From NCBI RefSeq assembly GCF_003332825.1, contig NZ_QIRF01000021.1, forward strand, positions 1 through 64,000: 64,000 bases of DNA, given 5' to 3'. Every line of letters starts with the position of its first letter. The stretch's first letter is position 1. Position numbers and translations under genes: made by a program. Below, piece after piece: positions 57,332-64,000 of this stretch. The DNA comes from Dyella sp. C9 (lineage in GTDB: Bacteria > Pseudomonadota > Gammaproteobacteria > Xanthomonadales > Rhodanobacteraceae). The notes beneath the pieces were generated by a model. The model was given only the letters and a program-made list of their open reading frames with translations, did not search any database and was not told the DNA's origin.

Positions 57332-59809
57332 ATGAGCATCCGTCCACGTCCGCTTTCCGTTTGCCTGCGCCGCCTGTTGCTCGGCGGTTCCGTGATGCTG
57401 CTCGGCGCCGTGCCGCTGGCGGCGCTTGCCGACCAGGCCACGCCCGCACCGCAGGACAACGGCAACGCAGGCAACCCCGCCACGCAGGCGGACCCCGAGA
57501 AGGCCAAACTGCTCGGCAACATCACCGTCACCGCGCAAAGCCGCACGCAGGAGGTGCAGTCGGTGCCGATCCCGGTGCAGATCGTCACCGCCAAGCAGGT
57601 CGATACGCTGGAAGCGACCGACCTCAGCAAGATGGACATCTTCATCCCGGGACTGGTGATCGACGCCAGCCAGCCGACCCAGCCGACCTATGAAATGCGC
57701 GGCATCAGCACCAGCAACTTCGGCATCGGCACCGAGTCGGCGGTGGGCGTTTACGTGGACGGCGTGTACGCAGCGCGCTCCGGCGGCTCGCTGCTGGCCT
57801 TCAACGACATCTCCCGCATCGAGGTGCTCAAGGGCCCGCAGGGCACGCTGTTCGGCCGCAACGCCGCCGCCGGCGCCATCTCCATCGTCACCAACGAGCC
57901 CCCTGACAAGTTCGAGGGCGATGCGCGCATCCGCTTCGGCAACGAGGGCGAGCGCTATGCCGATGCGCTGGTCAACATCCCGATCAACAAGGACATGGCG
58001 CTGCGCATCAGCGTGCTCGACAACCAGAGCGACGGCTGGATCAAGGACGCCGCCAATGGCCAGCATTACGGCAAGAACGACGACTGGGGCTCGCGCATGG
58101 TGTACCGGTGGAACGTCACCGACAACACCCGCGTATTGCTCTCCTGGGATCATGAACGCCTGAACCAGCCGCCTTCGCCGGCCATCGGCCTGATCCCGCT
58201 CAGCAGCGATACCAACCAGCGCGCCCCCTTTCCGCCGGATCCTTCCACTTATCTCAATCCCCTGCACGCCCCGCTCTACAACGATGCGATCGGCGCCGCC
58301 GAGACCCGCACGTTCAACGGCGTGACGCTCAAGGTCGACCACTCCTTCCCATGGGGCGAACTGGAGGCCACCACCGCCTGGCGCGGCTTCGATACGTTCA
58401 ACCGCGGCGACTACGATGGCACCGACCACGTGGTTACCTACCTGGACACCACCAACATCGAGCACAACAACAGCTGGTACCAGGAGTTCAAGCTGTCGGG
58501 CAACAACAACCTGATGGATTGGGTGTCCGGCGTGAGCTACTACCAGGAGCAGGCACGCCAGACCAGCCAGACCAACATCAACACCAACAGCCTCGATACG
58601 CTGGCGCAGAACGTGCTGGGCGTCGGCACGCCGCTGGCCGACATCAGCAACGCACTGGCCTCGCTCGGCCTGCCGTTCACCCTGCTGGGCGATCCCTGGC
58701 ACGAGGCGATCAGCAACGATGGCAACTTCAAGTCGTACGCCGCCTTCGGCGACGTGATCTGGCACATCAACGACCAGTTCGACGTCACCACCGGCCTGCG
58801 CTACACCCGGGACGAGAAGGAGTTCAGCTGGTACAACATGCCGCGCAGCGCGCCGGCATTCGACGCCACGATCGCCGGCCTCACCGGCCTGGGCATCATC
58901 CAAATGCTGCCGCCCGACGCGCAGGCCGCACTCGCCGCCTTCAGCAACAACGTGATCTTCACCAGTGCCGTCGGCGTTCCGGTCTATGCCAGCAACACCT
59001 GGAACAACTGGAGCCCCCGCGTGGTGGCCAGCTACAAGTTCACGCCGGACGTGATGGGCTACGTCTCCATCACCAAGGGCTACAAGGCGGGTGGCTACAA
59101 CAGCGTGCAGGTCGGCTCCACCTTCCAGCCGGAAAAGGTCACCAACTACGAAGCCGGCATCAAGAGCCTGTTCCCCGAGGCGAACCTGCTGCTGAACGCC
59201 TCGGTCTACTACTACCGCTACAACAACATGCAGTCGCTGGCGCTGGATCCGAACAGCCCCGCCACCGGCCTGCCGATCTACGTGGTCAACAGCAGCAACC
59301 AGGAGGCCAAGGGCGTGGACTTCGAGGCGCAGTGGCAGCCCGTGAAGGACCTGCGCCTGGGCCTGGTCGGAGCCTACATCGACTCCACCTACCGCAATGC
59401 CACGGCGCCCGACGGAACCGACCTCACCGGCCAGCCGACGGGTGCGCCGTTCTTCTCCGGCGCCGCCTCGGTGTCCTACACTTGGCATGACATCGCCAAC
59501 GGCAACCTGGAGTTCAACCTGTCGCAGGCCTATCGCGGCAGGACGCGCTGCAACGCCGATTCGCAGGAACAGGGCGAATGCACCATCAGCCCCAACTTCC
59601 AGATCGGCACCAGCGAGCAGCGTACGGACGCGCGCCTGGGCTGGCAGGCGGCCGGTGACCGTTGGGGCGTTGCGCTGTACGGCAACAACCTGTTCAACAA
59701 GCGCTACGTGATCGGCGTGAACAACATCAGCACCAGTGTGTTCGGCACGCCGTTCGCAACCGTCACGCCGCCACGCACGTGGGGCGTGGAACTCCACGCG
59801 AAGTTCTGA
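57332..59809 (+). CDS. TonB-dependent outer-membrane receptor 3
   Basis: Predicted 825 aa. Signal peptide (about 1-34), a short Pro/Asn spacer, TonB-box-like NITVTAQSRTQEVQSVPIPVQIV, plug (YEMRGISTSNFGIGTESAVGVYVDGVY, DISRIEVLKGPQGTLFGRNAAAGAISIVT) and a barrel ending in AKF. The plug style, of the QxIPxS/V kind, is common in receptors for hydrophobic or sugar-like ligands. GGGGAGA precedes ATG 57332. The aldehyde dehydrogenase gene begins 3 bases after its stop, so the two are co-transcribed. Confidence 0.93.
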   Translation: MSIRPRPLSVCLRRLLLGGSVMLLGAVPLAALADQATPAPQDNGNAGNPATQADPEKAKLLGNITVTAQSRTQEVQSVPIPVQIVTAKQVDTLEATDLSKMDIFIPGLVIDASQPTQPTYEMRGISTSNFGIGTESAVGVYVDGVYAARSGGSLLAFNDISRIEVLKGPQGTLFGRNAAAGAISIVTNEPPDKFEGDARIRFGNEGERYADALVNIPINKDMALRISVLDNQSDGWIKDAANGQHYGKNDDWGSRMVYRWNVTDNTRVLLSWDHERLNQPPSPAIGLIPLSSDTNQRAPFPPDPSTYLNPLHAPLYNDAIGAAETRTFNGVTLKVDHSFPWGELEATTAWRGFDTFNRGDYDGTDHVVTYLDTTNIEHNNSWYQEFKLSGNNNLMDWVSGVSYYQEQARQTSQTNINTNSLDTLAQNVLGVGTPLADISNALASLGLPFTLLGDPWHEAISNDGNFKSYAAFGDVIWHINDQFDVTTGLRYTRDEKEFSWYNMPRSAPAFDATIAGLTGLGIIQMLPPDAQAALAAFSNNVIFTSAVGVPVYASNTWNNWSPRVVASYKFTPDVMGYVSITKGYKAGGYNSVQVGSTFQPEKVTNYEAGIKSLFPEANLLLNASVYYYRYNNMQSLALDPNSPATGLPIYVVNSSNQEAKGVDFEAQWQPVKDLRLGLVGAYIDSTYRNATAPDGTDLTGQPTGAPFFSGAASVSYTWHDIANGNLEFNLSQAYRGRTRCNADSQEQGECTISPNFQIGTSEQRTDARLGWQAAGDRWGVALYGNNLFNKRYVIGVNNISTSVFGTPFATVTPPRTWGVELHAKF

Positions 59810-59811
59810 CC

Positions 59812-61224
59812 ATGAAAGAGCCCGGCCCCTCCCTGCACACCACCCTGCTGCGCCTGCGCGAAGCCCAGGCACGCGACCCGATGCCCGACTGGGCCACGCG
59901 GGCCCAGCGCCTTCGCGCGCTGGAGCGGATGCTAAGGGAACAGGGAGGGGCCTTCGCCGAGGCGATCAACGCCGACTTCGGTCATCGGCCGGCGGAGGAA
60001 ACCCAGTTGCTGGAGCTGTTTCCCAGCATCTCCAACCTGCGCCATTCGCTCAAGCGCGGCAAACGCTGGATGAAGCCGCAGCGTGGCCTGGCCAACCTGG
60101 TGTTCGCACCGGCGCGCACCCTGCTGATGCCGCAGCCACGCGGCGTGGTGGGCATCATCGTGCCGTGGAACTACCCGATCTTCCTCGCGGTGGGGCCGCT
60201 GATCGACGCCCTGGCCGCGGGTAACCGCGCCATGCTCAAGATGAGCGAGTACACGCCGCGCTTCTCGGCGCTGTTCGCCGAACAGGTGGCGCGCTACTTC
60301 AAACCGGACGAGGTAGTGGTGGTCACCGGCGATGCCGAGGTCGCCCAGGCGTTTTCGGCGCTGCCGTTCGACTACCTGCTGTTCACCGGCTCCACTGCGG
60401 TGGGACACCACGTCATGCGCGCGGCGGCATCCAACCTCACCCCGGTGACGCTGGAGCTGGGCGGCAAGTCGCCGGCCATCGTCGGGCCCGGTGCGCGACT
60501 CGAGCATGCCGCCGAACGCATCGTGTTCGGCAAGCTGGTCAATGCGGGCCAGACCTGCATCGCGCCCGACTATGTGCTGGTGCCGCGCCCGCGCATGGAC
60601 GAATTCATCGCCGCGGCCCGCGCCGTGGCGACGAGGCTCTACCCGAACCTCGCCACCCAGCAGCAGTACACCTCGATCGTCTCCGACCGGCAGTACGAGC
60701 GCCTGGTGCGACTGCGCGACGAGGCGGTCGCGGCCGGTGCCAGCATCGCGCCGCTCAGTGATGCCCAGGACCAGCCCGGCAAGCGCCTGCTGGCACCGGT
60801 GATGCTGACTGGCGTCAACGACACCATGGCCGTGATGCAGGATGAGATCTTCGGCCCGCTGCTGCCCGTGCAACCGTATGACTCGCTGGACGAGGCGATC
60901 GCTTACGTGGCAGCCCATCCGCAGCCGCTCGCGCTCTATCTGTTCGAACAGGATGGCGCCCGGATCGACCGCGTGCTGTCGCGCACGCATGCCGGTGGCG
61001 TCACCATCAACGACACGCTGTACCACATCGCCCAGCACAACCTGCCGTTCGGTGGCGTGGGACCCTCGGGCATGGGCGGCTATCACGGCGAAGATGGCTT
61101 CCGCACGTTCTCGCATCTCAAGCCGGTATTCCGCCAGTCGCGCCTGAACGGCACCGGCCTGCTCAATCCGCCTTATGGCGAGCGCTTCAGGCGCATGCTG
61201 AAGCTGCTGATGCGGCTGGGCTGA
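59812..61224 (+). CDS. Coniferyl-aldehyde-type NAD(P) aldehyde dehydrogenase
   Basis: Predicted 470-aa soluble aldehyde dehydrogenase oxidising aldehydes to acids. Rossmann and catalytic motifs: VVGIIVPWNYPIFLAVGPL, FTGSTAVGHHVM, LELGGKSPAIV (general-base Glu) and NAGQTCIAPDYVLVP (nucleophilic Cys). NDTLYHIAQHNLPFGGVGPSGMGGYHG and the C-terminal LNPPYGERFRRMLK fit the CalB/coniferyl aldehyde dehydrogenase branch, which also includes medium/long-chain aldehyde enzymes. Placed 2 bases after a TonB receptor and near fadL, so a fatty or aromatic aldehyde is the likely substrate. Confidence 0.9.
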   Translation: MKEPGPSLHTTLLRLREAQARDPMPDWATRAQRLRALERMLREQGGAFAEAINADFGHRPAEETQLLELFPSISNLRHSLKRGKRWMKPQRGLANLVFAPARTLLMPQPRGVVGIIVPWNYPIFLAVGPLIDALAAGNRAMLKMSEYTPRFSALFAEQVARYFKPDEVVVVTGDAEVAQAFSALPFDYLLFTGSTAVGHHVMRAAASNLTPVTLELGGKSPAIVGPGARLEHAAERIVFGKLVNAGQTCIAPDYVLVPRPRMDEFIAAARAVATRLYPNLATQQQYTSIVSDRQYERLVRLRDEAVAAGASIAPLSDAQDQPGKRLLAPVMLTGVNDTMAVMQDEIFGPLLPVQPYDSLDEAIAYVAAHPQPLALYLFEQDGARIDRVLSRTHAGGVTINDTLYHIAQHNLPFGGVGPSGMGGYHGEDGFRTFSHLKPVFRQSRLNGTGLLNPPYGERFRRMLKLLMRLG

Positions 61225-61341
61225 GGGCAAGACGCAGCCTGTGCCCGACAAACCCACGTAGCGCAAACGACGAAGCGCCGCGATCACCCACAGGGCGAGC
61301 CACGCAGTGCCCGCGTGCGGAACGCCAGGACACCGGCAAAG

Positions 61342-61375
61342 AAAAAGCCACCCCACGAATGGGGTGGCTTTCTTT
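61342..61375. terminator. Bidirectional intrinsic terminator
   Basis: AAAGCCACCCCA (61344-61355), CGAA loop, TGGGGTGGCTTT (61360-61371), with A-run on one side and T-rich tail TCTTT on the other. It ends fadL (minus) and the aldehyde dehydrogenase transcript (plus). The rest of the 61225-61393 gap holds nothing else. Confidence 0.88.
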
Positions 61376-61393
61376 ACCGCATCGCCGGAGCGA

Positions 61394-62833
61394 TCAGAAC
61401 TTGTACTGGGCCGACAGGCTCAGCAGGTTGCCGTAGTCGTCCGAGGTACCGGTGAGGACGTCACCCGTGGAGCTGGTGGCGTTCATGCGCGCCTTGTTCA
61501 CGAAGATGTGCTCGTACGAGGCATTCAGCTGGAAGTGCTCGCTGGCCTTGTAGCCGATACCGAACGAGACGATCTGGCGGTTGCCATCCGGCACGCGCGG
61601 ATCGCGGGTCTCGGTGGTGGTCGGCGTGGTGTCGAGCGCCAGGCCTGCACGCAGGGTCACCTTGTCGGTGGCGTAGTACTCGCCGCCGAGCGCCACGTAC
61701 CAGCTGTTCTTCCAGTTGAACACTTCGGTGCTGGTCGGCTGGGCCGGGTTGGCGTAATAGACCGTCAGGTCCTTGAACACGTCCCACTTGGTCCAGGCCA
61801 CGTCGGCGCCCAGGCCCCACTTCTCTTCCTGGTGCCAGTAGCTGGCCGTGATCGTTTCCGGCGTGGTGAACGGCGCCGTGCCATCGGTGTGGGTGAACGG
61901 AGTGCCGCCGGCACCGGCCAGCAGCGCCGCCACGGTCGGGTTGGCCAGCAGGGCCTGCACGTTCGCCGGGACGGTGAAGTTCGCGGTGCCCTCAAGGCGG
62001 TGCGAGATCTTCGAGCGGTAATCCAGCGCGAACTTGTCCTGCGAGGTGATCTTCCAAAGCATGCCGATCTGGTAGCCGTAGGCCCAGTCGTCGCCCTTCA
62101 CGCGGGCAACGCCATCCGAACCCGGCGGCACCACGGTGTTGACCTGGGTCGCCAGCGCCTGGCCAGCGGCCGGCGAAACCGCACCGGCAGCCACGGCCTG
62201 GTTCACCAGGCCCAGGCCCACGGCGTTGTAATTGACCGCCTGGGTCAGTTCGGCCGAGGTCTTCTGCGCGATGCCGCTGACGCCGATCGAGAAGTTGTCG
62301 GCGACGTCATAGGACACCGACAGGTAGCCATCGAGCGATTCGAACTTGGACTTGATCGCGTTGTAGCGACCGATCCAGTTCTGGTTGTACTCGGTCTGGA
62401 AACCGAACGGCACGGTGAAGGCCGCGCCCACGTGCCACTTGTCACCCAGCTGGGTGGCGAAGAAGAACGCCGGGACCGGCATGGTGGTGCCGGCGTCGCC
62501 GCCGCCGTTGCCGCTGATCGGACGACCCAGCGCGTCGTGCGCGGAACCACTGAAGGTGGTACCGAAGTTGATCGCGGTGACGTCCGCCTGGAAATAAGTG
62601 CCCTGCAGGTCGCTCATGGCGGCGGGGTTGTTGGCCACCACCGACACGTCGCCACCGGCGGTGGTCGAACCTGCGTACGCACGGCCCATGGCCGCAGCGC
62701 TGTCTTCATGGAGCTGGAACGCACTGGCGTTCGCACGCTGCGGCGCAGCAAGCGAACCCAGGATGGCCAGGCTCAACGCCGCAAGCGTGAGCGGACGGCC
62801 CGCACGTGAAAATGGACGGAATGACATCTGCAT
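61394..62833 (-). CDS. fadL: FadL/OmpP1-family outer-membrane transporter
   Basis: Predicted 479 aa, long-chain fatty acid or hydrophobic-compound channel. Signal peptide (about 1-37, ending RANASA). The mature N-terminus begins AFQLHEDSAAAMGRAYAGSTTAGGDVSVVANNPAAMSDL, the plug-like hatch segment with NPAAM that defines the family. The barrel ends LSAQYKF with terminal Phe. GGAG lies 8 bases before ATG 62833; a TTG two codons upstream is also possible. Its neighbour gene set supports uptake of a hydrophobic substrate. Confidence 0.93.
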   Translation of the reverse strand: MQMSFRPFSRAGRPLTLAALSLAILGSLAAPQRANASAFQLHEDSAAAMGRAYAGSTTAGGDVSVVANNPAAMSDLQGTYFQADVTAINFGTTFSGSAHDALGRPISGNGGGDAGTTMPVPAFFFATQLGDKWHVGAAFTVPFGFQTEYNQNWIGRYNAIKSKFESLDGYLSVSYDVADNFSIGVSGIAQKTSAELTQAVNYNAVGLGLVNQAVAAGAVSPAAGQALATQVNTVVPPGSDGVARVKGDDWAYGYQIGMLWKITSQDKFALDYRSKISHRLEGTANFTVPANVQALLANPTVAALLAGAGGTPFTHTDGTAPFTTPETITASYWHQEEKWGLGADVAWTKWDVFKDLTVYYANPAQPTSTEVFNWKNSWYVALGGEYYATDKVTLRAGLALDTTPTTTETRDPRVPDGNRQIVSFGIGYKASEHFQLNASYEHIFVNKARMNATSSTGDVLTGTSDDYGNLLSLSAQYKF

Positions 62834-63144
62834 CAGCAATGCTCCTGCTTATCGTTGGTCTGACTCGGGTCGTAGCAAGGGGCCTGACGGTCGTCCCGTT
62901 TTCATACGCGCGTTTGACACCCCTGGCCGGCACTGTGCCGACTCGTCGCAGGGCTTGCAAGTGCGGTTGCAGCAAACTTTTTACGTTGATGGGCACCGAT
63001 CGCAACCGATCGTCGTCGATTGACCGAAGATCCGAGTTGCTCGGCGTGTAAACGCGACGTGCAGGGCCCGGGCTGATAATCTTGCGCTTCGCCGCGCCAC
63101 TGCCAGTGCGCCCATCCTCCTGAATCACCACGACGGGTGTCGCC
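62834..63144. other. Divergent intergenic region fadL/ycgL
   Basis: 311 bases between the fadL and ycgL start codons, expected to hold both promoters. A minus-strand TATGAA (near 62903) could be a weak -10 for fadL, but no -35 fits. I see no small ORF with a convincing ribosome site. Confidence 0.35.
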
Positions 63145-63441
63145 ATGCACTGTTATGTCTACGCCAGCCTGCGCAAACCCGATGCCTACCTGTGGCTGGC
63201 CCGGCGCGACGACGTCGGCTGCATCCCCGAATCGCTGGCCCTGATGCTGGGCGAGCTGCGCTTCGTGCTGGAGGTGGAACTCACCGGCCAGCGCAAGCTG
63301 CCGCAGGAGGATGCCCAGGTGGTGCTCGAACACCTGCGCACGCGAGGCTGGCACCTGCAACTGCCGCCCAAGCATGCGTTGTCCGCCGCCGACCATCCCT
63401 CCTTCAAGACCACTCCGCAGGATCGCGGCAGCGAGACATAA
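63145..63441 (+). CDS. YcgL domain protein
   Basis: 98 aa, typical of the small alpha/beta YcgL family of gammaproteobacteria, function unknown. MHCYVYASLRKPDAYLWLARRDD, IPESLALMLGELRFVLEVEL and LPQEDAQVVLEHLRTRGWHLQLP match the pattern. A weak ribosome site only. Confidence 0.9.
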   Translation: MHCYVYASLRKPDAYLWLARRDDVGCIPESLALMLGELRFVLEVELTGQRKLPQEDAQVVLEHLRTRGWHLQLPPKHALSAADHPSFKTTPQDRGSET

Positions 63442-63499
63442 AGAGCGCGATGTTCGCTGCCGTTAACGCCTGATTACCGTCTGGCCTCGTAACGATTCC

Positions 63500-63505
63500 T
63501 ATACT
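63500..63505 (+). promoter_or_regulatory. -10 box immediately upstream of the last gene
   Basis: TATACT ends 8 bases before ATG 63514, implying transcription starts within about 3 bases of the start codon (leaderless mRNA). No strong -35 is present. Confidence 0.45.
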
Positions 63506-63513
63506 CCGCGCCC

Positions 63514-64000
63514 ATGGCCTATTCAAAAACGCGACGTCCGCCCCCGTTCCTGCAAGCCCTCGCCTGGTTCGTGCCAGGGCTCATCGCCACCGCGATCGCC
63601 GCGTTAGGCGCCCACCCTCTCGCCCTGATCCCGTTGCTGGTCGCCAACGCGCTGACCATGGCGGCGGTATGCCACGCGATCGGCTTCGACCCGGAGCCCC
63701 GTTTCGGCCGTACCGTGCTGCGCCGGGGCGCGGCCTACCTGGTGATGTTCACCGGCTACGTGGTGCTGGTGTTCGCCCTGGTGGCGTGGCCGATGCTGCG
63801 CTTGAACCAGGCCCCCAGCCTCGGCGCCGCGCTGATGCTGGCAGGCGCGCTGGTCGTCGCGCTGGCCGCGTTATGGCGCATGTGGCCGGCGTTTGGCCTG
63901 GTCTACGTATGGGATGACGCCTATCCGGCGCAAAGTGACGGCTCGTGGATCTTCACCGCCACCGCGCGCAGCATCGCCTTCGGCCGCCACCTGTCGCGCG
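63514..64000 (+). CDS. Membrane protein, 3' end outside the window
   Basis: At least 162 codons, running off the window edge without a stop. Four hydrophobic segments (about 14-32, 36-52, 73-97 and 105-125) are separated by short basic loops, followed by a soluble stretch YVWDDAYPAQSDGSWIFTATARSIAFGRHLSR. I do not recognise the family. The start has a -10 box but no ribosome site just upstream. Incomplete, so length and topology remain open. Confidence 0.75.
   Translation, partial: MAYSKTRRPPPFLQALAWFVPGLIATAIAALGAHPLALIPLLVANALTMAAVCHAIGFDPEPRFGRTVLRRGAAYLVMFTGYVVLVFALVAWPMLRLNQAPSLGAALMLAGALVVALAALWRMWPAFGLVYVWDDAYPAQSDGSWIFTATARSIAFGRHLSR

Noticed and set aside
54790..59872. Two long minus-strand frames (825 and 852 codons) opposite the beta-helix/cytochrome genes and TonB receptor 3
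   Set aside because: Both lie antisense to genes with haem motifs, lipoboxes and receptor plugs. Their translations have no recognisable features.

Overview
The window is a high-GC bacterial chromosome segment from a gammaproteobacterium, most likely order Xanthomonadales/Lysobacterales and probably Rhodanobacteraceae (Dyella/Rhodanobacter-like). This placement is inferred from protein character and gene order: engB next to a cytochrome c4 gene and two tandem dsbA-like genes; tsaD divergent from rpsU-yqeY with dnaG close by; a complete aa3 oxidase cluster; several TonB-dependent receptors; and GTAG-type REP hairpins. I see no rRNA, tRNA, CRISPR array, transposase, integrase or phage gene. The first 183 bases are almost pure C/G and look like a contig-end sequencing artefact.

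Layout. 0.2-4.7 kb: engB (minus), cytochrome c4, two DsbA-like lipoproteins, an EEP-family hydrolase and a small membrane protein. 4.6-14 kb: GH17/glucan-related membrane enzyme (minus), soluble lytic transglycosylase, NDUFA9-like SDR protein, CCA-adding enzyme, LtaS-like phosphoglycerol transferase and MidA-like methyltransferase (minus). 14.2-16.4 kb: TonB receptor 1. 16.6-22.4 kb: EcsC-like protein, pteridine reductase, DUF6159 protein and a minus-strand tsaD/folB/mscS/folK group, so several folate-pathway genes are close together. 22.5-27.8 kb: rpsU, yqeY, DUF1328, GNAT acetyltransferase, dnaG, DedA and a pentapeptide-repeat protein. 27.8-33.5 kb: a three-gene RND efflux operon (adaptor, pump, outer-membrane channel). 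33.8-39 kb: Na/Pi cotransporter and mgtA with a long, apparently regulated leader. 39.1-43.1 kb: TonB receptor 2 plus a MauG-like di-haem cytochrome. 43.1-51.4 kb: haem A synthesis, oxidase assembly and aa3 oxidase structural genes. 51.9-53.5 kb: TlpA-like thioredoxin and a PAP2-type phosphatase. 53.6-62.8 kb: AraC regulator, beta-helix lipoprotein, SO_2930-type di-haem cytochrome, TonB receptor 3, coniferyl-aldehyde-type dehydrogenase and FadL. 63.1-64 kb: YcgL and a truncated membrane protein.

How it fits together. Most of the window is housekeeping: envelope, folate, replication and respiration. The parts most worth a second look are these. First, the mgtA leader: a consensus-like minus-strand promoter, an 18-codon upstream ORF whose stop codon lies inside one arm of a 9-bp long-range stem, a hairpin that buries the Shine-Dalgarno sequence of a 78-codon His-rich ORF, and then mgtA. 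Its layout resembles MgtL-type attenuation but the sequence is not one I recognise. Second, the TonB receptor/MauG-like pair, transcribed divergently from mgtA and headed by a palindromic operator-like site. Third, the AraC/beta-helix/di-haem cytochrome/TonB receptor/aldehyde dehydrogenase/FadL block, which may serve a hydrophobic substrate.
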